NCBI GenBank assembly: GCA_003243195.1
Contig: QFQI01000002.1
Span: forward strand, 521,410-585,409
Direction: 5' to 3'
Origin: Sphingomonas taxi
GTDB lineage: Bacteria; Pseudomonadota; Alphaproteobacteria; Sphingomonadales; Sphingomonadaceae
DNA: 64,000 bases
The stretch's first letter is position 1; the number at the start of each line of letters is the position of its first letter. A program made the translations under genes and the position numbers. The notes under the pieces are model-generated. The model did no database searches. It saw only the letters and a list, made by a program, of their open reading frames with translations, and was not told the DNA's origin. Shown here piece after piece: positions 27,006-35,547 of the stretch.

Positions 27006-28744
27006 GACTTGGCCTCGGCGCCGATCATGTCGCGCACCGCCAGCGCGGCCCGTGCCGGATTGTCCCGCGTGAAGCCGCGCACCGCGCCGATCCGCTCCTC
27101 GTAATTGCGGCTGGTCTCGATCTGGTCGAGGCTGACGGGCGCCGCGACCTCGATGCCCTCGGCCCCCTCGTCGGCCCCGCCGGCGTCGCCGCCCGCGACG
27201 GGGTCGCCGTTCGCATCGGTTTCGATCCCGGCCGTGTCGTTGCTGCCGTCGGACAGCGCGGATTGCGGGGTCGCGTCCTCGCGCTTCTTCATCAGCGCCT
27301 TGGCGATCGGCCGCACGCCCAGCAGCAGCACGAGCAGCGCGATGACCACCGCGGTCAGGTTGCGCGCGATCATCGGCACCAGCGCATTGTCGTACCATTT
27401 CGGACCGGCGTCGGCCGCGGCGGACGTGTCCGCGAACTTGCGGCTGATGACGGTGACATTGTCGTTGCGCGCCTGGTCGAAGCCAACCGCGCTCTTCACC
27501 AGATCGTTGATCTGGTTGATCTCCATGGCGGTGCGCTTGCCCTTGTCGGGATCGCGCAGCAGCACCGCCACCGACAGCCGCTTGATGTTGCCGGGCGCCG
27601 CGCGCGTGACCGACACTTCCTTGTTCAGGTCATAGGCGCGCTGGAACGCGTCCGATTGCTTGGCGGGATCGGGCGCGGGGCCGCCCGCCGCGGGCTGCGG
27701 CGTTCCGGGGTTGCCAGTCGCGGGCTGCGGCGTCGACAGTTGCGAGGCGGGCGGCGGCGTGTTGCTCAGCGCGCCGGGGATGCCGGCGGGCGTCTGGCCG
27801 CTGGCCATGTTGCCGGTCCAGTTGCCGGTTTCGGCGCGCAGCCGGCCTTCCTTGTCGTAGCTTTCGCGCGTCGCGCTGGTTTCGTCCAGGTTGACGTCGG
27901 CCTGCACCTCGGCAGTGAAATTGCCCGCCCCGACCAGCGGGGTGAGCAACTGGATCAGCTGCTGGCGATACTTGTCCTCGACCCGGCGCTGGAATTCGAT
28001 GCGCTTGTCGTTGGTGCTCTCCGCCCCGTCGGACTTGGTGAGCAGCCCGCCCATCTGGTCGACCACCGTCACCGCGTCCGGCTTCATCCCCGGCATCGAG
28101 GAGGCGACGAGGTTGACGATCGACTGCACCTGCGCGTCGCTGAGCGAACGGCCGCCCTGCAGCTTGACGACCACCGACGCGGAGGGTTGCGCATTGTCGC
28201 GCACGAACACGCTGGCCTCGGGCATGGCGAGGTGGACGCGTGCCTCCGCCACCGCGTCGATCTCCTGGATCGAGCGCGCCAGTTCGGTTTCGCGCGCCTG
28301 ACGCAGCCGTTCGCCCTCCACCGCGCGGCTGACGCCCATCGGCAGCTCGTCGAGGATCGCATAGCCGCCCGGCGCCGCCTTCGGCAGCCCCTGGCCCGCC
28401 AGCAGCAGCCGCGCCTTCGAATAATCCTCCTCGTTGACGGTCAGCGTGCCGGTCGAATCGTCGATATGGCTGGGGATGCTGGCCGCCGACAGTGCGGTGG
28501 TGACCGCGGCCTTGTCCGAGTCGGGCAGGCCGGCGAACAGCGTCTTCTGTGGCGGAGTGGCCAGCGCGGACCAGGCGAGCCCGGCCGCGCCGATCAGCCC
28601 GACCATCAGCGCCATCGGACCGGCGCGCCGCACCGCCGGCTGCGCGAACACGCCCTGGATCTGGCGCAGCGGATTGGCGAACTTCTCCGGCACCAGCGTG
28701 ACCGGAACGGGGTTCTGCGGGGTGGGGGCGAGAGCGTTGCTCAT
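27002..28744 (-). CDS. fliF: flagellar MS-ring protein FliF
   Basis: Forms the MS ring in the inner membrane. The 580-residue protein has an N-terminal helix (about residues 43-62), periplasmic ring-building motifs with MLDEL-like AILDELPMGVSRAVEGERLRQA and ARVHLAMPEASVF, a Pro/Gly-rich loop, a second helix (MIARNLTAVVIALLVLLLGV, about residues 455-475), and the cytoplasmic tail that binds FliG. It starts one base after the fliE stop. Confidence 0.96.
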   Translation of the reverse strand: MSNALAPTPQNPVPVTLVPEKFANPLRQIQGVFAQPAVRRAGPMALMVGLIGAAGLAWSALATPPQKTLFAGLPDSDKAAVTTALSAASIPSHIDDSTGTLTVNEEDYSKARLLLAGQGLPKAAPGGYAILDELPMGVSRAVEGERLRQARETELARSIQEIDAVAEARVHLAMPEASVFVRDNAQPSASVVVKLQGGRSLSDAQVQSIVNLVASSMPGMKPDAVTVVDQMGGLLTKSDGAESTNDKRIEFQRRVEDKYRQQLIQLLTPLVGAGNFTAEVQADVNLDETSATRESYDKEGRLRAETGNWTGNMASGQTPAGIPGALSNTPPPASQLSTPQPATGNPGTPQPAAGGPAPDPAKQSDAFQRAYDLNKEVSVTRAAPGNIKRLSVAVLLRDPDKGKRTAMEINQINDLVKSAVGFDQARNDNVTVISRKFADTSAAADAGPKWYDNALVPMIARNLTAVVIALLVLLLGVRPIAKALMKKREDATPQSALSDGSNDTAGIETDANGDPVAGGDAGGADEGAEGIEVAAPVSLDQIETSRNYEERIGAVRGFTRDNPARAALAVRDMIGAEAKS

Positions 28745-28745
28745 A

Positions 28746-29108
28746 TCAGACCGGCATGCTCATGATGTCCTTGTACGCGGACAGGATCTTGTTGCGGACC
28801 TGCAGCGTCGCCTCGAAGCCGACCGAGGCTTCCTGACGCGCCAGCATCACCTTGGCGATATCGACGGTTTCGCCGCGATCATATTGCTCCGACAGCGCCG
28901 ATGCCTTCTGCTGGCCCTCGTTCACCTTCGCGAGCGCCGACTGCATCGTGTCGGCGAAGCTGGCGGCGTTGGTCGCACCGCCGGTCGCTAATGCCGGCGC
29001 GGACGGCGCGGCGGCGCTGGTGCGGTTCAGCGCGGCATTGCGTTCCAGGATCTGCGCACGCAGCGCCATCACCCGGTCGACGCCGCCGACCCCTCCGATC
29101 GCGCTCAT
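28746..29108 (-). CDS. fliE: flagellar hook-basal body protein FliE
   Basis: A 120-residue rod-base protein that connects the MS ring to the rod. The C-terminus has the canonical MLARQEASVGFEATLQVRNK and AYKDIMSMPV. Its start overlaps the flbD stop by four bases (ATGA), so the regulator and basal-body genes are one transcription unit. Confidence 0.95.
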   Translation of the reverse strand: MSAIGGVGGVDRVMALRAQILERNAALNRTSAAAPSAPALATGGATNAASFADTMQSALAKVNEGQQKASALSEQYDRGETVDIAKVMLARQEASVGFEATLQVRNKILSAYKDIMSMPV

Positions 29109-30409
29109 GCCGACATCACCCGCGCGGTGCCGGCGGCGAGATCGTCACCCTGCTCGCGCGCCTTGGCGAGACGATAGCGCAGCGTCCGCTCGGAGATGCC
29201 GAGCCGCCGGGCGGTCTCGATCCGGCTGCCGCCGCACGCGGCCAGCGTCTCGCGGATCGCGGAGAATTCGGAGAATTGCACCACCTGCCCCAGCGTCGCG
29301 TCGTCGTTGCCGGCGGCGGGCGCGATGCGCGGCGCGGCGGGCCTGTCGAACACGATATGGCTCGCCTCGATCGTGTCGCCGCCCGCGAACAGCAAGGCGC
29401 GCTGGATCACATTCTCCAGCTCGCGGACGTTGCCGGGCCAGTCGTGCGCGACCAGCGCAGCGATGGCGTCGTCGCTCGGCCACGGCACGACCGGGCGGTT
29501 TCCGGCGTGGCGCAGGATCATCGTCGCGGCGAGCGCGGGGATGTCCTGCGGGCGATCGGCGAGCGCGCGCGTGGTCAGCGGGAACACCGACAGGCGATAA
29601 TAGAGATCGGCGCGGAAGCGGCCGGCAGCCACCTCGGCCTGAAGATCGCGGTTGGCGCAGGCGACGACGCGCACGTTCACCGGCTGTGGCATGGTCGCGC
29701 CGATCGGCACCACCTCGCGCTCCTGCAACACGCGCAGCAGCTTGGCCTGCAGGTTGAGCGGCATCTCCGCCACCTCGTCCAGCAGCAAAGTGCCGCCGTC
29801 CGCGGCGCGGAAGAAGCCTTCGCCACCCGACGAGGCGCCGGTGAACGCGCCCTTCTGATGGCCGAACAGCATCGCCTCCAGCATCGTCTCCGGCAATGCG
29901 GCGCAGTTGATCGCGATGAACGGGCCGTCGCGGCGGTCCGAATTCAGGTGGATGGTGCGCGCCAGCACCTCCTTGCCGGTGCCGGTGGGGCCGTTGATGA
30001 GCACGGTGATGTCGGCCTGCGCCACGCGCTCGGCCAGCGCCAGCAGTGCCAGCGATTCGGGGTCGGCGGCGGTGGGCAGCTCCGGCCCGCCGACCAGCGC
30101 GCGGGCGAAGGCGTTGCCGACGCCCGCATCCTCATGGCCGTAGGACACCCGCGCCGGCTGTCCGTCGCGGTGCGGGATCACCTGCCGCCCGCTGCCGCCC
30201 AGGATGACCGTGCGCGCCGGCGCCGGCACCGGTTCGCCCTCGGCCACCAGATAGGAAGCACCCGCCTGCGGCCGCGCCGTGGCGGTCTGCACCGCGAAAC
30301 CCTGCGCGCGCAGCGAGGACACGAGCGTCAGGTGCGCGCGCTCCACGGTGGCTGTCGGCATGATCGAACGCATGGCGATGAAATCCCTCGAATCTGTGGG
30401 GACGTGCAT
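29105..30409 (-). CDS. flbD: sigma-54 enhancer-binding flagellar regulator, FlbD-like
   Basis: A 434-residue transcriptional activator of sigma-54 promoters. The AAA+ core has the Walker A GPTGTGKE (140-147), the sigma-54 contact loop GAFTGA (187-192), GGTLLLDEVAEMP (Walker B) and a C-terminal Fis-type helix-turn-helix (GGSRIETARRLGISERTLRYRL). The N-terminal about 110 residues lack a recognisable receiver domain with phospho-Asp, so it is probably not phosphorylated. GGAG lies five bases before the ATG at 30409. It most likely drives the four sigma-54 promoters found here; the name is assigned by family and context. Confidence 0.88.
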   Translation of the reverse strand: MHVPTDSRDFIAMRSIMPTATVERAHLTLVSSLRAQGFAVQTATARPQAGASYLVAEGEPVPAPARTVILGGSGRQVIPHRDGQPARVSYGHEDAGVGNAFARALVGGPELPTAADPESLALLALAERVAQADITVLINGPTGTGKEVLARTIHLNSDRRDGPFIAINCAALPETMLEAMLFGHQKGAFTGASSGGEGFFRAADGGTLLLDEVAEMPLNLQAKLLRVLQEREVVPIGATMPQPVNVRVVACANRDLQAEVAAGRFRADLYYRLSVFPLTTRALADRPQDIPALAATMILRHAGNRPVVPWPSDDAIAALVAHDWPGNVRELENVIQRALLFAGGDTIEASHIVFDRPAAPRIAPAAGNDDATLGQVVQFSEFSAIRETLAACGGSRIETARRLGISERTLRYRLAKAREQGDDLAAGTARVMSA

Positions 30410-30446
30410 GCGACTCCATTGGTTAACGCGCGGTATAGTTGCCGCC

Positions 30447-30455
30447 TTGCCGGCA
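30447..30455. promoter_or_regulatory. TTGCCGGCA palindrome upstream of flbD
   Basis: TTGCCGGCA shares its palindromic core with the TTGCCGGCAA element upstream of flgB. It lies about 40 bases upstream of flbD and about 100 upstream of the fliC promoter, so it could be an autoregulatory FlbD site. The rest of this roughly 245-base divergent region holds the fliC sigma-28 promoter and a TTAACCA motif (30420-30426, minus strand) that resembles a CtrA half-site. Confidence 0.4.
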
Positions 30456-30558
30456 GGTTTTTTCCGGGCGCACGGGGACGCCCGCGCGCGCGTAGGAGAG
30501 GGGACGGGGCCGTGGGGAGGCAGCGCCCGCGCGCTGAAAAATCATCCGCGAAAAGCGC

Positions 30559-30585
30559 TAAAGGTCCGCCGCGGGCTGCCGTTTG
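30559..30585 (+). promoter_or_regulatory. sigma-28 promoter of flagellin gene
   Basis: TAAAGGTC (30559-30566), an 11-base spacer and GCCGTTTG (30578-30585) match the FliA consensus. The expected start is near 30592, giving a leader of about 60 bases with GGAG before the fliC ATG. The sigma factor itself, FliA, is encoded at 32737-33483. Confidence 0.82.
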
Positions 30586-30654
30586 ATGCGGTGACGGCAC
30601 GGCCACCTGCTCATCGGGGGCGGCGGGACGGGCCGGGCAGATGGAGCTTTTCCC

Positions 30655-32034
30655 ATGACCGTGATCAACACCAATACCTCGGCAATGCGCGCCACTAACG
30701 CCTCGACCTCGGCCAACCGTTCGCTGTCAACCGCGATGGAGCGCCTGTCGACCGGCAAGCGCATCAACTCGGCGAAGGACGACGCCGCCGGCCTGGCGAT
30801 CTCCAACCGCATGTCGAGCCAGATCAAGTCGATGAACGTCGCGGTGCGCAACGCCAACGACGGCATCAGCCTGGCGCAGACCGCGGAAGGCGCGCTGGGC
30901 GAAGTGTCCAACATGCTGACCCGCATGAAGGAGCTGGCGACGCAGTCGGCGAACGGTACGCTGAAGGCGACCGACCGTGGCGCGCTGCAGGCCGAAGTCA
31001 AGCAGCTGACCGCGGAGATCAACAACATTTCGAACACGACCGCGTTCAACGGCGTCAAGCTGCTCGACGGTTCGGCGGCCACCGTGAAGCTGCAGACCGG
31101 CTCCAACGCCGGCGAGAACATCTCGATGAACATGGTCAACTCGTCGAGCGCGTCGCTCGGCCTGGTCAAGACCACGGGTTCGGTGGCCAGCGGCACCGCG
31201 ATCGACCTGAACCTGATCACCACGTCCGCCACGGTGGCGGGCAACGAGGTCACCGGCACCACCTCCGCCAAGGACGCGGCTGCCGCGATTGGTTCGACGG
31301 CCGCGGCCGGCGTGAACACGCTGAGCACCACCTACACCGCGGGCACGACCGGCAGCAATGCCACGCTGACCATCGGTGGCGTCAACATCGCGTTCGACAA
31401 GGCGACCACCGCCGCCGCGGCCGTCACGCTCATCAACAAGGCGCTGTCGGACTCGGGCAAGAACCTCGGCATCGTCGCCAGCAGCAGCAGCGCGACCAAC
31501 CTGACCTTCGTGGCCGCCAATGGTGAGAACATCAACCTGACGGCCGACTCCCTGCTCAGCGCGCCCAAGGACGGCGGCGGCACCGCGATCCCGGCGGGCA
31601 GCGGCACCATCGCCACCGGCGTGCTGGCGCGCGGCAAGCTGACCGTGACCAACCCCGATGCCTCGCGCGTGTCGGTCGATGCGGACGCTTCGACGCTGTC
31701 GACGCTGAGCGCCTCCACCACGATGCAGGCGGCGCTCGACATCTCGGGTGTGGCCAGCGCGACCTCGGCGATGGGTCTGATCGACAGTGCGCTGGACAAG
31801 GTGTCGGCGGCACGCGGCGATCTCGGCGCGGCGCAGAACCGGCTGGAGACGACGGTCAACAACCTGACCACCACCGCGACCAACCTGTCCGACGCCAAGA
31901 GCCGTATCGAGGACGCCGACTTCTCGGCCGAAACGACCGCGCTCGCCAAGGCGCAGATCCTGAACCAGGCGTCCACCGCGATGCTGGCCCAGGCCAACCA
32001 GTCGCAGCAGGGCGTGATGAAGCTGCTCGGCTAA
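30655..32034 (+). CDS. fliC: flagellin
   Basis: Filament subunit of 459 residues. The N-terminal D0/D1 region (MTVINTNTSAMRATNAS, then MERLSTGKRINSAKDDAAGLA) and the C-terminal region (RLETTVNNLTTTATNLS, SRIEDADFSAETTALAKAQIL, closing QGVMKLLG) are canonical. Residues about 165-365 form a Ser/Thr/Ala-rich variable surface domain. It is a single-gene unit between a sigma-28 promoter and a strong terminator, and the only flagellin in the window. Confidence 0.97.
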   Translation: MTVINTNTSAMRATNASTSANRSLSTAMERLSTGKRINSAKDDAAGLAISNRMSSQIKSMNVAVRNANDGISLAQTAEGALGEVSNMLTRMKELATQSANGTLKATDRGALQAEVKQLTAEINNISNTTAFNGVKLLDGSAATVKLQTGSNAGENISMNMVNSSSASLGLVKTTGSVASGTAIDLNLITTSATVAGNEVTGTTSAKDAAAAIGSTAAAGVNTLSTTYTAGTTGSNATLTIGGVNIAFDKATTAAAAVTLINKALSDSGKNLGIVASSSSATNLTFVAANGENINLTADSLLSAPKDGGGTAIPAGSGTIATGVLARGKLTVTNPDASRVSVDADASTLSTLSASTTMQAALDISGVASATSAMGLIDSALDKVSAARGDLGAAQNRLETTVNNLTTTATNLSDAKSRIEDADFSAETTALAKAQILNQASTAMLAQANQSQQGVMKLLG

Positions 32035-32096
32035 GTCCGGCAGCCGAACACTGGCCTCTCGCCCCCGAAACAGAGCGGGGCCGGTGCCGGACAAGG

Positions 32097-32131
32097 AAGC
32101 CCCCGTCAGCGTTCGCGCTGGCGGGGGTTTT
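32097..32131 (+). terminator. rho-independent terminator of fliC
   Basis: CCCCCGTCAGCG (32100-32111) and CGCTGGCGGGGG (32116-32127) form a 12-base stem with a TTCG loop, followed by TTTT. This is a strong intrinsic terminator 60 bases after the flagellin stop. Confidence 0.88.
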
Positions 32132-32507
32132 CGCGTGGACGCGCCGCCTGGCCGCCATCGCGTCGCGCCGATGCGGCGGAACGGTTGTCCGATGTCACCC
32201 AGGCGCCGATCGGGAAGCCCGCCGACCGCCGGATCGGTATCGAGCGGAGCCGTGCGCGTCGTCTGGCCGTCGGCCCTGCCGGCAGGGTGGCGCTGAGGGG
32301 AGAACCTCTACTGCCATGGGGCATCTGGTCCGGAGCAAGCGGGCGGATCCACGTGCTCGCTCGAAGGCCGGGTGCCGGGGATGAAAAGAGGAAAGGTCCG
32401 CGTTGGCCAAAGGCGCGGGCGCGCCGGACGTCGCGTCAGGAGCGTGGGAAGGGCACGCAGTTGCCCCGGGCGCCGCCGCCAGAGACGCCCGTTTCTCCGC
32501 CGCATAT
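32132..32507. other. non-coding gap between fliC and orf44
   Basis: No convincing gene, promoter or repeat is visible in these 376 bases. Reading frames present on both strands are Arg/Pro-rich shadows of high-GC sequence. The gap lies between two terminators. Confidence 0.5.
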
Positions 32508-32543
32508 GAAAACCCCGGCGGTCGCCTGCCGACCGCCGGGGTT
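32508..32543. terminator. bidirectional intrinsic terminator of block B
   Basis: AAAACCCCGGCGGTCG, a CCTG loop and CCGACCGCCGGGGTTT form a long perfect stem flanked by A and T runs, so it can end transcription in both directions. It closes the minus-strand flhA-fliA-orf44 transcript just after the orf44 stop. Confidence 0.85.
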
Positions 32544-32548
32544 TCGCG

Positions 32549-32683
32549 TCATTCGCCGCCCTGGACCGTCAGGTCGTCGGGATTGTCCTCCGGCTCGCTG
32601 GCGGGCAGGTCGTCCGGGTCGCTGCCGGTATCGGGATCGCGCTGTTCTTCACTCAGCGCCGGGTGGCTGCGGGGTTCGGTCAT
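32549..32683 (-). CDS. small acidic protein downstream of fliA (unrecognised)
   Basis: A 44-residue reading frame, MTEPRSHPALSEEQRDPD to DDLTVQGGE, with a very good GGAGGA ribosome site five bases before its ATG and a terminator immediately after the stop. It is strongly acidic with repeated D-P-D and P-E-D steps, no cysteine and no membrane segment, so it is probably disordered. I do not recognise a family. Its place after fliA suggests co-transcription with the flagellar genes, but a housekeeping role is equally possible. Confidence 0.6.
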   Translation of the reverse strand: MTEPRSHPALSEEQRDPDTGSDPDDLPASEPEDNPDDLTVQGGE

Positions 32684-32736
32684 CGCTTCCTCCTCTGCTG
32701 CCCCCACAACGCATGGGGGGTGGAGAAGGACGCACG

Positions 32737-33483
32737 TCAACCGCGCGCCATCGCCTTCTTCAGCTTCGCATGCGCCGCGCTCTTGATCTGGCAGACGCGC
32801 GCGGCACCGATGCCCAGCACCTGCCCGATCTCCTCGAGGTTCAGTTCCTCGACATGGTAGAGCTGGATCACCATCTGCTCGCGCTCGGGCAGGCCGGCGA
32901 TCGCGGCGACCAGCCGCTCGCGGGTCTGCGTTTCGGACAATTGCTCGAACGCGTCGGGCGTGTCGCTGGCGAACCACGGCTGATCGTCGGCATAGACCTC
33001 GTCGATCGATTCATACTTCACGGCCTCCGCCGCGGCATAATCGGTGCGCAGCTTCTCCGGCGTCACCTCCAGCAGCGCGGCCAGTTCATGGTCGGTGGGC
33101 GCGCGCCCGAGCGCGTGGCTCAGCCGGTTCACCGCGCGCGCATATTCGCGGCGGCGGCGGATCGCGCCGCGCGTCATCGCGGCATGGCGGCGCAGCTCGT
33201 CGATCATCGCGCCGCGCAGGCGCGTGACCAGATATTGCTTCAGCGTCGCGGCGCCGCGATCCTCGAAGGCGGCGATCGCCTCGACCAGCGCGACCAGCCC
33301 GACCTGCACCAGATCCTCGACCTCGATCGCGGTCGATACCGATCCGTGGACGTGCCAGGCGAGCCGGCGGACGAGCGGCAGGTGTTCGCGCACCAGCGCA
33401 TTCTCGTCGCGCGCCCGCGCGCGCGGACCATAAGTGAGCGGGGCGGCGGCCTCGAAGGCGCTGCGCAGCGGCTCGGCGCTCAT
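32737..33483 (-). CDS. fliA: flagellar sigma-28 factor FliA
   Basis: A 248-residue sigma-70 family protein of the FliA/WhiG type with regions 2, 3 and 4. Region 2 contains EDLVQVGLVALVEAIAAFEDRG and LRGAMIDELRR; region 4 has LPEREQMVIQLYHVEELNLEEIG and a helix-turn-helix ending ARVCQIKSAAHAKLKK. It starts in the flhA stop (ATGA). It should read the three TAAAG-N14-GCCGTTT promoters in this window and be held by FlgM. Confidence 0.94.
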   Translation of the reverse strand: MSAEPLRSAFEAAAPLTYGPRARARDENALVREHLPLVRRLAWHVHGSVSTAIEVEDLVQVGLVALVEAIAAFEDRGAATLKQYLVTRLRGAMIDELRRHAAMTRGAIRRRREYARAVNRLSHALGRAPTDHELAALLEVTPEKLRTDYAAAEAVKYESIDEVYADDQPWFASDTPDAFEQLSETQTRERLVAAIAGLPEREQMVIQLYHVEELNLEEIGQVLGIGAARVCQIKSAAHAKLKKAMARG

Positions 33484-35546
33484 GCCGCCAGCGCCTGCGG
33501 CTGGGGCTGGCCGCCGATGATGGCGACGACCTCGACGGCCTTGTCCTCGGGGACTTCGAAAAAGCTCATGACGGGCGTATCCGGAAGAACGGAGCGGACG
33601 AGTTTGCGGATCGCGACGCGGATCGCGGGCTGGACGACCAGCGCGAACGGCTTGGCTTCCGCAATGAGCGGCTGGGCCGCGGCTTGCAGCGCGTCGACGA
33701 TGCGACGGCCGAGTTCGGGTTCGATGACGTGGCGACCGGGTTCGCTGCGCGCGGCCTGGCCGAGCAGTTGCTCCAGCCCGCCTTCCAGCGTCATCACGCG
33801 CAGCGGCTCGCGCACCCCGGCCAGCCTGGCGATGATGAGCGGACCCAGCTCGGGGCGGATCAGCTCCACCACCTCGGCCGGATCGTGGCTGCGCTGCGCC
33901 GCGATCGAGATCGCGGTGGCGATGCGGCGGAACTCGCGCAACTGGATGCCCTCCGACAAAAGCCCCTTGAGTACCGTCGCCAGCGCGGTGAGCGGCAGCG
34001 GCGCCAGCGCGGCGACCAGTTGCGGCGCGCGCTCCTTAAGTTCGTCCAGCAGCGACTGCACCTCGTCCGCGCCCAGCAGGTCGCCGGCGTTCGCGCCCAG
34101 GGCATGGTTCAGGTGCGTGGCGATCACGGTGCCGGCGTCGACCACCAGATAGCCCTGGCCGGTTGCGACATCGGCGTCGCCCGGCGCGATCCACGTCGCG
34201 TCCAGCCCGAAGGTCGGATCCTTTGCCTTCTTGCCGATCAGCTCGCCGAAGCCCTGTCCGGTGTCCAGCGCCAGCATCTCGTCGGGCGACACCTGATCCT
34301 CGGCGACGCACACCCCGCCCAGCATCACGCGATAGGTGTACGGCGGCAGGTTGATGTCGTCGCGCACGCGCACCTGCGGTACGACGAAGCCCAGTTCCTT
34401 GGACAACTGGCGACGGACGCCGGTGATGCGGCCCATCAGCGGTGCGCCGCGCCGTTCGTCGACCAGCGGCACCAGCCCGTAGCCGATGTCGAGATTGACC
34501 ATCATGCCCTCGCTTACCTCGTCCCAGCCGATCTTCGACGGATCGGGCGCGGCGACGGGCTCCGGCGCCTCGACGATCTGCGGGCGCTTCGCGATCCTGT
34601 TGAGCTTCCATGCGGCGAAACCGGCCCCGGCGGCGAGCGGCAGGATCACCAGATGCGGCATCCCCGGCAGCACGCCCAGCAGCGTCAGGATCGCGGCGAC
34701 CGGCGTCCAGGTGCGCGCGGAGCCGAACTGGCTGCCGATCTGGCCGGCAAGATCCTTTTCGGACTTCACGCGGGTGACGATCGCGGCGGCGGCGATGGAC
34801 AGCAGCAGTGCCGGCACCTGCGCGACCAGCGCGTCGCCGATCGCCAGCATCGTGTAGGTCTGCGCGGCCTTGGCGATGGTGAGGCCGTGGCTGACCGGCC
34901 CCAGGATCAGTCCGCCGACGATATTGGCGGCCAGGATCAGCAGGCCGGCGACCGCGTCGCCCTTCACGAACTTCGACGAACCATCCATCGAGCCGTAGAA
35001 TTCGGCCTCGGTGGCGACGTCGATGCGGCGCTGCTTGGCTTCGTCAGGGGTGATGAGCCCGGCGTTCAGGTCGGCGTCGATCGCCATCTGCTTGCCGGGC
35101 AGGGCGTCCAGCGTGAAGCGCGCCGACACTTCGGACACGCGGCCCGCGCCCTTGGTCACGACGATCAGGTTGATGATGACGATGATCGCGAAGACGAACA
35201 GGCCGACGACATAGTCGCCGCCGATCACGAACGATCCGAACGCCTCGATCACGTGCCCGGCCGCCGCCGATCCGGTATGCCCGTGGACCAGCACGATGCG
35301 CGTGGAGGCGACGTTCAGCCCGAGCCGGAACAGCGTGGCGAACAGCAGCACCGTGGGGAAGGAGGAGAAGTCGAGCGGCCGCTCGGCGTTCAGCGCCACC
35401 ATCAGCACCGCCAGGCTGATCGTGATGTTCATGATGAAGAACACGTCCAGCATGAAGGCCGGGATCGGCACCACCATGAGGACGACCAGCAGCAGGATCG
35501 CGGCGGGCAGCGCGCCCTGACGGAAATATCCGAGCAGCCGGGTCAT
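33480..35546 (-). CDS. flhA: flagellar export apparatus protein FlhA
   Basis: Large export-gate subunit of 688 residues. The first about 320 residues hold eight membrane helices and the FHIPEP region, here MDVFFIMNITISLAVLMVAL-like start plus LDALPGKQMAIDADLNAGLI and RRIDVATEAEFYGSMDGSSKFVKGD. The cytoplasmic domain docks chaperones and FliJ. It is one base downstream of the transglycosylase gene and overlaps fliA. Confidence 0.96.
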   Translation of the reverse strand: MTRLLGYFRQGALPAAILLLVVLMVVPIPAFMLDVFFIMNITISLAVLMVALNAERPLDFSSFPTVLLFATLFRLGLNVASTRIVLVHGHTGSAAAGHVIEAFGSFVIGGDYVVGLFVFAIIVIINLIVVTKGAGRVSEVSARFTLDALPGKQMAIDADLNAGLITPDEAKQRRIDVATEAEFYGSMDGSSKFVKGDAVAGLLILAANIVGGLILGPVSHGLTIAKAAQTYTMLAIGDALVAQVPALLLSIAAAAIVTRVKSEKDLAGQIGSQFGSARTWTPVAAILTLLGVLPGMPHLVILPLAAGAGFAAWKLNRIAKRPQIVEAPEPVAAPDPSKIGWDEVSEGMMVNLDIGYGLVPLVDERRGAPLMGRITGVRRQLSKELGFVVPQVRVRDDINLPPYTYRVMLGGVCVAEDQVSPDEMLALDTGQGFGELIGKKAKDPTFGLDATWIAPGDADVATGQGYLVVDAGTVIATHLNHALGANAGDLLGADEVQSLLDELKERAPQLVAALAPLPLTALATVLKGLLSEGIQLREFRRIATAISIAAQRSHDPAEVVELIRPELGPLIIARLAGVREPLRVMTLEGGLEQLLGQAARSEPGRHVIEPELGRRIVDALQAAAQPLIAEAKPFALVVQPAIRVAIRKLVRSVLPDTPVMSFFEVPEDKAVEVVAIIGGQPQPQALAA

Positions 35547-35547
35547 G

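Noticed and set aside
30596..30612. GGCACGGCCACCTGC as a sigma-54 promoter of fliC
   Set aside because: GG-to-GC spacing is eleven rather than ten bases, and a much better sigma-28 promoter lies just upstream.
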